NCBI GenBank assembly: GCA_918807975.1 | Contig: OU964931.1 | Span: 7,884,251 to 7,948,250 of the forward strand | DNA length: 64,000 nucleotides | DNA from: Aplidium turbinatum | Taxonomy: Eukaryota > Chordata > Ascidiacea > Aplousobranchia > Polyclinidae | Direction of reading: 5' to 3' | Shown here: positions 1 to 10,464 of the stretch, piece by piece | How the letters are laid out: each line of letters opens with the position of its first letter | Numbering within the stretch: the first letter of the stretch is position 1 | Translations under genes and position numbers: made by a program | Notes under the pieces: model-generated | The model's database searches: none | The model's input: only the letters and a program-made list of their open reading frames with translations | What the model was told of the DNA's origin: nothing

Positions 1-178
1 ATTTATCTACACATAAAAGTCAATTCAAACGTTTTAAAATCTATGTTTTTCTATGTTCTCCTTCTCCCATCTTTGAAACTCAAGAATGATGGTGACGAAC
101 CAGCAACGAGCTTTAAAGTTGCTAAATGTGATATTAAGCTGAGAATTAATTAAATAGGGGAAGGTCGGGACCTGCGAG

Positions 179-585
179 CATCACCTTTGAAAACCTGTTT
201 GAATTGCGTGACAATGTCTTTCACTATTACGTCACAGTACTGCGTACGTGAGTTTGAGATATTGATATATATTCTGGTCATTCATTTTTAAAATTGTTGC
301 TTGAAGAGGTTGGTCGCATGTTTAACTGTTTTGCTTAGTGCTTGTCAGCTGGACGAAAATTTCCGTCTTTTAACCAAGTAATCTGTTCTGTAGTGACAAG
401 TTTTAGTGGTGTACGGCGTTGCATCCCATTTTCGACAGCCAGGTGGCTAATTTTACAGAAATACAAATTTGAATAGACGTTTCAAAGGAGTGTTTCTTTT
501 TCGGTCATTACATGCAGACGAACGGATTCGGGAATCTTATGTTACAATTTTCACACGAAGAGATTATGGTTTACCGCTGTGACCA
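179..585 (+). mobile_element. Bel/Pao LTR fragment (fossil)
   Basis: This stretch matches the last roughly 400 bp of the 561-bp LTRs that flank the Bel/Pao element at 58271-63480, ending at the same ...GCTGTGACCA terminus. It is more diverged from those LTRs than they are from each other, so it is an older relic. No internal element sequence follows, so it is a solo or partial LTR. It lies inside the TIR element 155-1901. Confidence 0.8.
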
Positions 586-732
586 GATGCATATCTTCTA
601 CGTTTCTCAATATTTTTCTCTAAAAATTGGCTTTGCAATGCCTTGTAGTGCTACCTACTCTACAGCAAAAGCACAAGTTATTATTTCAACGAATGTTTAA
701 TTTACGCTCAAAAACATAAACACGCGCCAGGC

Positions 733-768
733 GGCTTATCGCACCCCACATGTGGGGAGCGATAAGCC
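733..768. repeat. Near-perfect 36-bp palindrome
   Basis: GGCTTATCGCACCCCACA is followed directly by its inverted complement with one mismatch, giving 18-bp arms and no loop. The outer ten bases (GCGATAAGCC) recur at 775-784. A stem-loop within the TIR element; function unknown. Confidence 0.6.
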
Positions 769-1083
769 ACAATTGCGATAAGCCAAAAAATGTAGTATTT
801 TAGCAAAGAAATCACTTCGCCATATCAAAAATACAATTCTAAAACATAGTTGTATTATTTATGTGTGAAATCAATCTTCAAGCCAGCTTCCAAGCTTTAA
901 ATTTTGAAATAAGCGATGGAGACTTTTCAGATGATTCCTTGGGATGAGTTGTCAGAATTTTCATGTGAAATAGCATAATCAATAGTTGCAAACGAAACAA
1001 AAGTCAGAATTGTGATATATCCTAATGGAAAGGTGTGAAAACAAAAAAATGATGTCATATGACACTTTAACATCTACTATCAC

Positions 1084-1472
1084 GGTAGGCACTTTAACGT
1101 AGGACAGGTTTCCTCGTGAATCAGCTGTTTGCAGTCATGTGACTCACGCCATTATGATTGTAACCTTATAAACTCAATTGATTACAGTCTTTAAGATCCT
1201 TCTTGCACTCAGTTCAGTTGCAGAAGAAAAAAGAACATTAGCAGAGGGTGGGAATCGAACCCACGCAATCGAAATGACTATTCCCTTGCCCTAACCCTAA
1301 CCCATTAGGCCACGCTGCTGTGGCGATACATTCACTTAATTTTCTTTGTATCAAAAATGTTTGGAGAAGATCGGATCGAGAAGATCGGAGAAGATCGGAA
1401 TATCACGTGCTGAGTCACATGACTGAAATCAGCTGATTCGCACGGAAAACTGTCCTATGTTAAAGAGTCTAC
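1084..1472. mobile_element. MITE with about 60-bp TIRs
   Basis: An imperfect inverted repeat of about 60 bp bounds a 389-bp element (GGTAGGCACTTTAAC on the left, GTTAAAGAGTCTAC on the right, followed inward by related sequence). It is flanked by the 10-bp direct repeat CTACTATCAC (1074-1083 and 1473-1482), read as its target-site duplication. A tRNA-like sequence sits near its middle. TSD length would allow a MULE-like or hAT-like family; I cannot choose. Confidence 0.65.
1241..1318 (-). pseudogene. tRNA-like sequence with telomere-like insert
   Basis: On the minus strand the sequence has a polymerase III A-box-like start (TGGCCTAATGG), a B-box (GGTTCGATTCC) and a good T-arm (GTGGG/CCCAC). 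The acceptor stem pairs only partly (GCAG/CTGC plus mismatches). The D-loop is enlarged by GGTTAGGGTTAGGG, a telomere-like repeat. The position expected for the anticodon reads GTC but lacks the usual U33, so this is a tRNA relic or SINE head rather than a working tRNA. Confidence 0.55.
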
Positions 1473-1901
1473 CTACTATCACAGGCACTTGTCATGGCTT
1501 GTAGGTCCCAACACAAGGTGACTCAAGGCTCCCTACCTGATCGTTCAGAAATGAAACAACAGCTGAAAAAAAACTTACATTGCTATCTAAAAAACTTTCA
1601 GCTTAATCTCATCATAAATACATCACCTACCACTACAAAAAAGTTCATGAACATTTCTTGCATAACAAATGAGTTATTTTGAAACACATTCAGCCAAAAA
1701 AAATTACTTTTTTAACTCAAAACCTATAAATCCTCTTTGCACCTTCATTCTTAGTACAATTTTGACCAAAGGATTGTGGGAAAGTTATCCAAGCATAAAA
1801 AATATAATGACGTCAAAAAATGCAAAAAGAGTACTTTATATTAAAAAAAACGGGGGTGGATTATGGCTCCGACCATGATCATGGGTCCCGACCTTCCCCT
1901 A

Positions 1902-2436
1902 TCCAAAAATAGCTTTCTTCAAAAACCTGCCACGTGTGCAAAAAGACTCCGAGAAACGGTGCATTGAGAAGATCTGACCTGTATCACAGTGTGAGGTGAT
2001 AAGTCGCACTACCAGAGTGCTAGGAAAATGAAGCTTCTCAAAGGAACAGAAAGAAAACAGATTGATTTAAGTAGGGTAGTTACTTGGAAATGGCCAATAT
2101 TACGATACATAGAATAGAAAAAAACATAATTATTTTTGGCTAAATTAATCGTCTAGACCTGTGATGAAGTGGAAGCTCTATTTTTGTACAATTTAGATCG
2201 TCGTGTTCTGACCATCTGCTCTGTTGGAAGAAAGCTTAATTTCCAGCAAACGATTAATAAGATTTTAAAAATGGCCTAAGTCATGCGTTTGAGTTAGGCT
2301 ATTTGACATTTTTACAAAATTACCACTTTCTCGTTAACGTAGGTCTTAGAAAATTATGTGGCAGATGCGCTACATTTCAGGGACCTACAAAACACTAATA
2401 TCTCAATTTCGTCAAAAAGTGAGTTACGCCATTATT
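1902..2436. other. No recognised feature
   Basis: AT-rich sequence between the TIR element and the first SINE. I see no coding pattern, RNA gene or clear repeat end. Confidence 0.5.
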
Positions 2437-2674
2437 ATTGCGGGAAAGCGGACTTGAGCGCTATGCATCGGTGTACGCCTTCCGACGTACACCTGACCCA
2501 CGCTGCAGTCGACTCTACTTTTGACTTAAATTTGGTACTAAATCGATCACTGGGTAAAGCAATTATCGTAAAGTTTCTTGTCCAGAGAAACAACAGCAAG
2601 TGCGGGTGGCTGGAGTCGAACATGCAGGCTCTCGACTGCGAGCCCAACGCGCTAACCACTCGGCCACGGCTGCC
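2437..2674 (-). mobile_element. tRNA-Ser-like SINE, copy 1
   Basis: Minus-strand copy of the SINE family also found at 3457 and 53227. The head has a Ser/Leu-type A-box (TGGCCGAGTGGTTAGCGCG) and a B-box (TGTTCGACTCC). The body ends in the conserved block near CATTGCGGGAAAGCGG, without the CAAA tail. It is slightly shorter than the other copies. The overlapping 132- and 104-residue reading frames are shadows of the SINE. Confidence 0.85.
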
Positions 2675-2912
2675 GACATCTTGGAATAGGCTACACTTGA
2701 TGCCGCGTCTCGCTTGGAAATCTGGGGAATTCAATTTGAGCGATTGCAAGCAATGAAATTTTGTGAGGATGCCTTACCGCATTATGGCTAGTGCTGTATA
2801 CACGTAGATTCGCCGTCATGTTACATTGTGTGGTTGTGTACAGCGATTGTTCTGCCACAGTACTTCTGATGCAAGTAGCCTACTTCTGATACTTCTGCCA
2901 CAGTACTTCTGA

Positions 2913-3099
2913 TGCAAAGAAATCTATTTTCACACGAGTCAGTTCAATCATATAGGCCTATAGCTAAAAATCGATTTCGATCAGCTAGAAGCTAGATCAT
3001 CTTCAGTTAAGCTTATTCAAATAGATCAAATAGCTGATCGAAATCAATTTTTAGCTATTTATGATTGAACTGACTCGTGTGAAAATAAATTTCTTTGCA
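2913..3099. repeat. Foldback element with hairpin core
   Basis: Two roughly 75-bp arms beginning TGCAAAGAAAT and ending ATTTCTTTGCA are inverted copies around a short loop. The left arm carries an extra 6 bp (TAGGCC at about 2953) absent from the right arm. On the minus strand the centre reads CTGAAGA, a strong hairpin made of AGCT and GATC blocks, then GAAA, an arrangement reminiscent of a hammerhead core. Short direct repeats of ACTTCTGATGCAA precede it. Confidence 0.7.
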
Positions 3100-3456
3100 T
3101 GACAAGACATGTAACCGAGTATCGTTCATATCAAGCATTGTTGTGGGTGTGACACCTGTCAGAAGATACTTCATTTTCTTGATTTTTATTTCTGACCAAC
3201 AAAGCAAAAACAATACACGTGCTACATAGCAAAGGTCGAGAAAAAGATAGCAGCGACAAAACGCGAACGTTAAACGAACCTCGAACGAACCTTTTTAAGT
3301 AACTGCAACCATGATTTTTGACTCAGTCTTATTTATTCTTTTTCTCGTTACTCAGTCTTCTAGTTGAACTCAAGCTTTAGTTGTGCTAATTTCTGGTGGT
3401 GGGACTGTGAATCGTCCTGGTGCTTTCTTTTGTTGCCTGGATTCTGTCAATAGTCG
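3100..3456. other. No recognised feature
   Basis: AT-rich spacer between a foldback and a SINE. No open frame or RNA gene seen. Confidence 0.5.
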
Positions 3457-3759
3457 GCAGCCGTGGCCGAGTGGTTAGCGCGTTGGGCTCGCAGTCGAAA
3501 ACCTGCATGTTCGACTCCAGCCACCCGCACTTGCTGTTGTTTCTCTGGGCAAGAAACTTAACGATAATTGCCTCTACCTAGTGATCGATTTCGAGTAATG
3601 GGTAGTACCAAATTTAAGTCATAAGTAGAGTAGACAACCGGAAACTGACATTGCCGTCGGCTGCAGCGTGGGTCAGGTGTATGTCGGAAGGCGTACACCG
3701 ATGCATAGCGCTCAAGTCCGCTTTCCCGCAATGCAGGATAAAGATAAACAAACAAATAA
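3457..3759 (+). mobile_element. tRNA-Ser-like SINE, copy 2
   Basis: Full-length copy of about 300 bp. It starts with the tRNA-like head (A-box TGGCCGAGTGGTTAGCGCG, B-box TGTTCGACTCC), has the family body, and ends in a short AAACAAACAAAT tail. It is almost identical to the copy at 53227-53535, so the family was active recently. Reading frames on either strand here are SINE shadows. Confidence 0.9.
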
Positions 3760-3881
3760 ACTAAGCAAAAGCGAAGACCATCGTGTTCCGATCAGTTCTC
3801 GCCTAATCATGTCCAGAAGTGTTGTCGTCCCACCGACGACTGTGTATGAGCGAGCATATAAAACAACAACATGCCGCTACA

Positions 3882-3950
3882 CAGGGACGCCGGAAGCGGG
3901 AAAGCAGGGGAAAAATTTTCCCCCCCTTCCCCCCGCTTCCGGCGCCACTG
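3882..3950. mobile_element. Miniature hAT relic
   Basis: A 69-bp stretch has hAT-like ends in inverted order (CAGGGACGCCGGAAGCGGG ... CCGCTTCCGGCGCCACTG) and almost no interior. It looks like an extreme internal-deletion derivative. No target-site duplication is visible. Confidence 0.45.
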
Positions 3951-3974
3951 CTTATCAATGCTTTATCAGTCCGA

Positions 3975-4110
3975 TGATGAAGATTGAAAACCAATTGAGA
4001 ATATGATTTCGGTTCTCATGCAGTCTTACGATAAAAAAAAAAAATACGATAGAAATCATAAGATTGAAAACCAATCGAGAATATGATTTCGATTCCCAAT
4101 CTTTCGATAA
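3975..4110 (+). repeat. Two-copy tandem repeat
   Basis: The block AAGATTGAAAACCAAT, then GAGAATATGATTTCG, occurs twice about 80 bp apart, separated by an A-rich run. A simple local tandem duplication. From its end to about 4412 I see nothing recognisable. Confidence 0.6.
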
Positions 4111-4412
4111 CTCTTTTTCTTCTATAATTACCTAACAAAGTACAAAGCAAGGATCAACTTTGAATGCTAGAAGTGTCATAGTTGGACGGTAGCAACTTAA
4201 ACATGTGCTGATTAGTTGGCGGTGTCTTTTCTGTCATTGCAATCTTACTGGAAATTGACCTGCTAAAGAGGCTACTTTTTTCAATGACCCCGCAGGATCT
4301 GGATCATGATACTGTGAGTAAGGGTTAGCACATAACCATCGATTTAACAAGAAAGAAAGAAAAGCATAAGATCCTAGAAAAAAAGGGCGGTTTTGTAGGC
4401 TATGTCAAAAGA

Positions 4413-5660
4413 CTATCATCATCATCAGCCAGTCATGCCACTGCTGGCAGATGGCCGCCACATGCTTCCACACCATTCTGTCTTTCGCGGTTCTCATCCA
4501 AGTGATGTCCAATCTTTTCTTCAATGTCATCCCCCCCAGTGGTGCCGAAGTTAGTTGAGGATTGGGAGGATAAATCAACATGTTATCAAATTTTGGACGA
4601 TTTTGAACATTGGGGGTATGCATATTTTTATACACAATTTTAGTGGTACCGGTATTAAGTTTATTAAACAATCACCGGACCTCGGTAAATTAGCTGCTAA
4701 CAGCATAGTATACAGACAAGAAATCATGGAGATAAAAGTGCTATCAGTGCTCTTGTGAATGACTGCCGCAAGATTAAGAAACGAGCAAAGAAAAATTGGT
4801 TCCTCTAGTAGGTACATGTAGCTCCACACAAAGTGAAATTTACATGACTTTTAACTCTCCTTTTATTTGTTTAAAAATAATGTCTAAAAAGACATTTTGA
4901 CTCTTTCATGTTTGTAAGTAACTACGGACAGTGGCCAGTGTTTCGATCTTCCGATCTCTTTAGTGTAGTAAAATGAAAGTGAAAAGTTGTCTTGAAGTTT
5001 TGAGAAGATACTGGCCACTGGCCTTCTCATTAATTGTCTATTCAGCTCTTGATAATTTTTGACCAGTTCAGGAACTAAGCCGGTCTTGAAAATTCGTGCA
5101 AGTTGAAAAATGATGCGATTATCGTAAAAGTAGAACAGCAGACACTATAGTTACGAGCTGCGATTAAACGCAGGAGATTAATCCATTGCATACCAGAGAC
5201 ACAAGGCCTGTACAGGACATTAATACAATGAGTCTCCTCATAAGCATTGCTGCAGTGCCGTGGCCAGTGGCCTGATCCAACTCGTCCTTAATAGCTTACC
5301 TTCAATGAAGGTCCTTCATTGTCTATAACGTCAAATCCAAAACAATTTAGAACTGTGATCAAACATCAATAAAAGAAAAAACCACAGCAATTCGAGATGC
5401 TTGCAAACAACTAAATCGAAGTACAACTTCATAGAAAATATTTTTTCTAAATTATTGGGGGATGCTGCCAAAATATTGGGGGAGATATATCCTCCTATCC
5501 CCCCTACTTCGGCACCACTGATCCCACCATCTTCTTTTCGGTCTTCCTCCAGTTTTTTTGCATATCTTGGTGGCCATTCTGTCGTTATTTTGACTCATCT
5601 GTTGTCTGTCATTCTTGCTAACGTGCATGTCATTTTGGCTTACATAAAACTATATTCGAA
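4413..5660 (-). pseudogene. LINE 3' end (C-terminus of RT ORF), copy in block A
   Basis: Minus-strand reading gives the typical extreme C-terminus of a LINE ORF2, with GHV-like ARMTDNR and TTEWPPRYAKKLEEDRK stretches, then LDITWMRTAKDRMVWKHV and a (TGA)n-type 3' tail at about 4413-4422. The copy is split by the hAT at 4537-5520 and has at least two in-frame stops. A duplicated copy of its inner part lies at about 12040-12180. It is a 5'-truncated, dead LINE. Confidence 0.75.
4537..5520. mobile_element. Non-autonomous hAT (family Z), copy 1
   Basis: TIRs CAGTGGTGCCGAAG and CTTCGGCACCACTG bound the element. Flanking 8-mers ATCCCCCC and ATCCCACC are an 8-bp duplication with one mismatch, and the LINE sequence resumes on the far side. 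No transposase remains here; a related copy at 17905-18784 keeps part of one. The segmental duplication begins inside this element at about 4811. Confidence 0.85.
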
Positions 5661-6622
5661 GAAATATTCAAATCGCAATGTTTTCAAGAAGCTCTTGTGT
5701 CGAAATATTCATTTTTTTAGATAAAGGTCATTTTTTAGCCAATAATATTTTTTTGTTTGCTTAACAAAAAGTTGGTCTTTTTGACATCGTTTCAACATCT
5801 CTAAACGTTCAAACAATATCAATAGTCACAAAGTTTGTTTGATTTGAATAGTGACAGCACTGGCATAACGAGGTAAGCAATGCAGCATACGAAAGGGATC
5901 GTTGTATGCAAAGCGCAAATGATTTATGGAGACATTAGAGAAATTATACCAAAGTTTCATGCATAAAAGGAAACACAACGAGCCTGAAATAACCAGTTAA
6001 TGACAAAAAATTGGCACTGTGATAAGTTAGCTAATGACTTATTTCAACACAATAAAGATATCCTGTTTGTCTGTGTCGCAGCCTATGCGTATAGTCGCAG
6101 TTTCTGGCTGATAGTAACCTTTATTACGCAAACTTTTACTGCAAAACCTACTACTAAAAGTTTCTGCGTAGGCCTACGTACGATTCTCGAAACTTCTCTG
6201 ACTTGTTAACCAGAAGAATGAGCTTTTGTGATATAATATTACCCTAGTTCATGGAAGCTTCTGCTCAAAACAAACCAGTTATAAATAGTCGCGTGATTTG
6301 AAAATGATTATTAGAGTTGTGATTTAAAGTTGGGTTGAGAGTTGTGTATTAGAAGTGGTAACGAAATTATGTTAAAGACGATTGTAAAGTTCTATCCGAT
6401 ATTAAATAGATTGTGAAAGTGCAAGTTATTGCCAACAGCAAAGTAGCTGATGCAAGTGGTAGTGTTATTTTAAAATCGACGAAGACGTTTGCTGTGCAGA
6501 ATTTGATTTGTTTACTTGCTGGAAGTGGGGAACCATTTGTTTAGTACTTCAAGGTTTTCATCTATCCTCGCACAAGTAAAACTATTCTACCATTTAACGT
6601 TTCATATCCCAATAAACTATAC
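5661..6622. other. Unique part of duplicated block A
   Basis: Sequence shared with copy B (about 12180-12762 and 14767-15171). AT-rich, with no domain, splice pattern or RNA gene that I recognise. Confidence 0.5.
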
Positions 6623-6630
6623 GTCATCAA

Positions 6631-7789
6631 CAGTAGCGTATTTAGGGGGGAGGATAAAGGGCGATGGCCTCCCCCTAATGATCAGGTAAAAAAATAAAAT
6701 ACAAATTTTGCAAAAAAAAAAAGTTGTAGCGCAATAATTGCTTGGATGATTCATCCTAGCGCGGGGGGCGGGGTATACTTTTTGCAATGTAATTTATCAA
6801 CAGTTTTTCTTCCTTTTCTTGACAATTGCATGGCACAAATTCACGATAGATTCAATGAGCACTGCTCAGCTTTTAAAGTCAGCACATTTCTGCCTTCATT
6901 GATTCATGAAGATGAGGACTGCACGATCGACGAGATTTTCGACTTCTACCATGGAATGCTGGATGTTGAACCAAGCAATTGCTTTGCAGCTACTATTGAA
7001 TTGCGAAGATGGAGAGCGAATTGGCTTGCAGTTTCTGTGGATAAACGACCTGCGACTCTTGTGGATGCGTATCAAGCGGCTGAACAACTCGGCACTTATC
7101 CGATTATCCATAAATTATTACTTCGAATCTTTGCTACGCTTCCAGTTACAACTGCCTCCAATGAGCGATGTTTCAGTTCACTAAAGTACCTGAAAAATTA
7201 TTACCGCACGACCATGACCGAGCCACGTTTGGATGGTCTAGCTCAGATGTATTTAAATAAGGATATTGTACTCGAGCATGATGCAGTCATTGATATATTT
7301 GCCAAGCACAGCCATCGCATTAAACTGTAAATTGTCATTGCGAATCGCAAAGAATGTTCAAAAGGTATTCGAGGTCGGGAGGACTAACTTATTTTTTATG
7401 TTCTGAAGTGTTTCATATCTTTTGTTAGTTCATTGATCGGAACAGTAACTTACTTCTGCGGATTCGCTCTTGATTTTGGACCCTCTCTCCCCTTATCTGA
7501 CAGTTTCAGCTAACCCCCTCCCCCCGTTCTGACGCATCATATGACATTTTGATATACCCCACCCCTATTTAAAGGCTCAAACAAGTCTAATTTCAACCCA
7601 AGTAGAATAAATTTGAACCAATTAACTGCCATTTTCATCAAGTTTGAGCTTTCTGTGTACTACCGTTGACTACCCCGTGTGTACTACCCCCAGACCCCCA
7701 TTGGACTCCAGCCGCCGATTCAGCCGCTGCGCGGCTGACTGACACAATATCTTGGCCTCCCCCTAACAAAATTTCTAAATACGCCACTG
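6631..7789 (+). mobile_element. hAT transposon, internally reduced
   Basis: TIRs CAGTAGCGTATTTAGGGGG and CTAAATACGCCACTG, flanked by perfect 8-bp duplications GTCATCAA (6623-6630, 7790-7797). Copy B of the segmental duplication has the uninterrupted target GTCATCAA at 15172-15179, so this insertion postdates the duplication. It carries the 3' part of a transposase gene (6746-7330). Confidence 0.95.
6746..7330 (+). pseudogene. hAT transposase C-terminal fragment
   Basis: An open frame of 194 residues. Residues about 130-175 form a hAT C-terminal dimerisation domain: FATLPVTTASNERCFSSLKY, then a short run ending in a MYLNKDI-like helix. This type occurs in DUF4371/ZMYM1-like and P52rIPK-like hAT proteins. 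The N-terminal zinc finger and most of the RNase H-like catalytic core are missing, so it cannot be a complete transposase although the remaining frame is open. Confidence 0.85.
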
Positions 7790-8035
7790 GTCATCAATCT
7801 TTCCAAAGTATCTTTACGTGTAAGAGATCGAAAAAAATCTGACAGCCTGTTCATGTCGTTGATATGAACACTGAGATATTTAATAGCAATAGGCTATCTT
7901 TAGAAGCAACATGTTTTTTTCGAAATCATGAGCTTAGGTAGAGGGAGATGGTGCAACGGTTCTCGGTTAAAGTGTAGGCCTATTAGCGTACAACTGAAAC
8001 TTGTTGAACCATAGGCATACGAAGCCGAGCAACGT

Positions 8036-8180
8036 TATCAAGTTTAACATCTTCAAGTTTATTACATTTACAGAAACACAAAACTACGCAACAATTAAAT
8101 ATCGAACGTTTTCGACATCACAAGATGTCCTCTTCAGGAATAACGTGTATACAATTTAACTACATCTGAATAAAATACAA
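8036..8180 (-). repeat. Retroelement-like end with CTGAAGA/GAAA hairpin (copy A)
   Basis: On the minus strand CTGAAGA is followed by a 6-bp hairpin GACATC-TTGT-GATGTC and then GAAAACGTTCG. That resembles the hammerhead-derived ends known from Penelope-like elements, though stem I and the G10.1-C11.1 closing pair are not good. The copy at 15417-15560 is part of the segmental duplication. No reverse transcriptase is nearby. Confidence 0.4.
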
Positions 8181-8297
8181 TGGTTATTATAACTATAAAC
8201 AGGAAAAAACAAAGACTGCACAGTAGCCTACTTCTGACTAGCTCAAACTCAACGATTTAGGCTCTGCGAGAATCACTTTAATTGATTGTTATGGTTT

Positions 8298-9119
8298 GTT
8301 ATATTAGTCCAGTCGTTGAAGCGAAAAAAAGGGCCGAACCTTGACTTAATTGGTGTAAAGCTGAAACTTTGCACATTGTTTCTGTTGATTATGTACATTG
8401 ACCAAAAAAAAATCCCCGAGAAAATCTTTTGGTGAAAAAATGTTATCGGCCTTTTTTGAAAATCCGCCATTTTTTTTCTCAAATTGGCGGATAAACAAAA
8501 TTTGAATATTTTTCCGAAGTATGGTCATACTACGGCTTCTTTAAAATATGATATTATCATTATCACAATTAATTAGCAAGTAGGTACTCAATAACAACTA
8601 TATTTGACTTTAAACGAAGTGACATTAACAAAATATTATATAATAGCCTACGCTAATGTATAATAGTTCCAAAAACGATAAATTTGTTCACTTATACTTA
8701 TAGTCAGGTCAATATATGGCTTGACCCCAAAAAATTCCTACAAAAGGTTTTCCAACGTTTTTTTTTAGTATTTATTATCAAGAATAATATATTAAAAATC
8801 TAGGAGAACCAGAGCACCGGAAAGTTGTCATTTTCAAGATGGCCGCCAAAACAGTATAGGCTAATGACAATAATTCACTTAATATTCATGCTAGAGCTCT
8901 AATTCTGGCGTCTATCCCTAGGTTTAAGGTGGTAAGGAATTCATTAAAACAATTCAAAATGAAATTAACTAATTAGTTTAATGGAAAGACTTATATGAAA
9001 CAAAACCAATAGTGAAAGACTGACAGTACAAGAATCAAACACCACTTATTAAGTTATTTACATTCAGTTGCTTAATAAGTCCTGGTCACTTCATCCAGTA
9101 ATGACTGATTGTACGTATT
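8298..9119. other. No gene; one motif also found in the 34-kb repeat
   Basis: AT-rich and unique by eye. At about 8830-8860 it carries CAAGATGGCCGCC in a context resembling the tandem repeat near 34.0 kb. No coding signal recognised. Confidence 0.5.
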
Positions 9120-9127
9120 GTCACAGG

Positions 9128-9396
9128 CAGGCCCGGATTTAGGGGGGGCAGAGGGGGCAGGTGCCCCGGGCCCCCCGACTTTTGAAGGGCCTCCCTACGT
9201 GGAAAAAACGTGTGTTTTGTGTTGTTATTTTTCCTTTCAGTCTTTAAAGTTTCCGCAAAATGCTGTACAGTGCTGGATTAATGGTAGTGTAAACGTAGAG
9301 GTGGTTTTTCGCGCCGTAGGCGCGAAAAATTTTTTTGCTCGGGGCCCCACCGATCTAAAAGTGCCCCGGGCCCCCCATTAGCTAAATCCGGCCCTG
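9128..9396. mobile_element. hAT MITE, GGGGCCC-rich family, copy 1
   Basis: A 269-bp element with TIRs CAGGCCCGGATTTAG and CTAAATCCGGCCCTG, flanked by perfect 8-bp duplications GTCACAGG (9120-9127, 9397-9404). It has no transposase. A second copy in inverse orientation is at 38052-38284. The open frame at 9109-9381 is an accident of the GC-rich MITE. Confidence 0.95.
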
Positions 9397-9470
9397 GTCA
9401 CAGGCATCAAGTTGCACTGTTGCCTACACCTGGCAGTGCTACAGGCAGTTGTGCCGTTGCAGTGGATAAT

Positions 9471-10390
9471 CTATAAGAGGGAATCTGAGTCCGCATTCAT
9501 GTCCGGCTCTGTTGTCACAAACTGACTGCCTTCCAGTTTCCAACCCCACCCGCAAGTTTCCATATCACTCTCCTGTCCTATCCCGACCATTATTTGGTAG
9601 TAAACCCTTAGACATTGAAATTTTGTTGATGACTCTGTAGGTGGTAGGCGTTCTGGTGTCACAAATGATTGGGAAGAGACTACTTTTTTTCTTAGTAGCC
9701 TACTCTGTAGTGCAATCACGAGAGGGAATCCGTCCGCGTGCCCCCTAAAATCACAGCCATCGCTTGACAATCTTTGTTCACAATGGATGCTGCTGTCTGC
9801 TTTGGAAGAAGGAGGTAGTTGGCACAGTCTTTCAGAATAGCATCACCCTTTACCAGCTTGTGAAAGACAGATTTTCTTACCTACACCAAAGATTCTTGAT
9901 GTTGTGTCACATCCAGTGTAGGCATGTAGAAAAAGTATGTGGAAAGTCCCCTTCCCATCCAGGGTGATAATATTATGATCAACATTGTCAGCTGCAAATA
10001 ACATTGTACTTTCGAGTAGGTCTATGTTCTCTAGAACAATGGATTCTGACGCTACACAATCAGCTGCATTCTTTTCAAACTTCAGGACTTCTGCGTAAGA
10101 AGAACAATATCCCATATTGTGTAAACTGTAAAGTATCACCAAGAAATCTCGACCTGTACAAATGATGTCCTTGAACAGCAAGACCAATTTGCAATAGTGC
10201 AATCACCGCTCGTGGTCTGACGATCTGGTCGGTCGAGTGGTGAGAACGACAGCTTGGCCAATACTTGCAACCTTTTGCTTTGTGTTTTTTCCTACAAATA
10301 AAGAACCCAACAGTGTTCGCAAAGTTTCAGGCAAGTGGGCTACATTAGAGCAGGACCGAGATTGAGTGTCGGTTGCGTAGCCGAGTGGTG
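9471..10390 (-). pseudogene. CXC-tailed nuclease-like repeat protein, remnant
   Basis: Minus-strand fragments belong to a protein family seen as repeats in many invertebrate genomes: an ADNVDHNI-TLDGKGTFH segment, the signature HAYTGCDTTSRIFGVGKK, then SFVTPERLPPTES, the YYQIMV segment and GWGWKLEGSQFV. The GCDTTS..G.GKK motif resembles the helix-turn region of FEN1/XPG-like nucleases. The gene is broken by several stops and shifts, and I see no TIRs around it. Related copies lie at 39556-40866 and 40876-41907. Confidence 0.7.
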
Positions 10391-10464
10391 ATGAACGTCT
10401 GCGCGACGGTACATGTAGCTCCACACAAAGTGAAATTTACATGACTTTTAACTCTCCTTTTATT

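Larger units (their letters stand above)
155..1901. mobile_element. Non-autonomous TIR DNA element, composite
   Basis: The ends are an inverted repeat: TAGGGGAAGGTCGGGACC on the left and its exact complement on the right. I see no convincing target-site duplication and no transposase. The interior is a mosaic: an LTR fragment (179-585), a hairpin (733-768) and a smaller TIR element (1084-1472) carrying a tRNA-like sequence. The small reading frames inside (512-700, 1494-1682, 1669-1878) have no recognisable domain. The perfect 18-bp ends make an element likely; its family is unknown. Confidence 0.6.
4811..8297 (+). repeat. Segmental duplication, copy A
   Basis: From GGTACATGTAGCTCC onward this block matches 10408-15682 in the same orientation at high identity by eye. 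Copy A lacks the foldback (10465-11371) and the nested hAT (12771-14758) of copy B, and carries its own hAT at 6631-7789. The break starts in the middle of a hAT element, so the unit is not itself a transposon. The conserved 69-residue frame at 6000-6209 has no recognisable domain. Confidence 0.9.

Noticed and set aside
2358-2756. 132-residue forward frame and its 104-residue antisense partner
   Set aside because: Both lie over a tRNA-Ser-like SINE; the same happens at the other SINE copies (3457, 53227).
6000-6209. 69-residue frame conserved between duplication copies (also 12521-12730)
   Set aside because: Conservation is explained by the recent segmental duplication; no domain or codon signature.
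9109-9381. 90-residue Gly/Pro-rich frame
   Set aside because: Lies almost wholly within a GC-rich hAT MITE with perfect target duplications.
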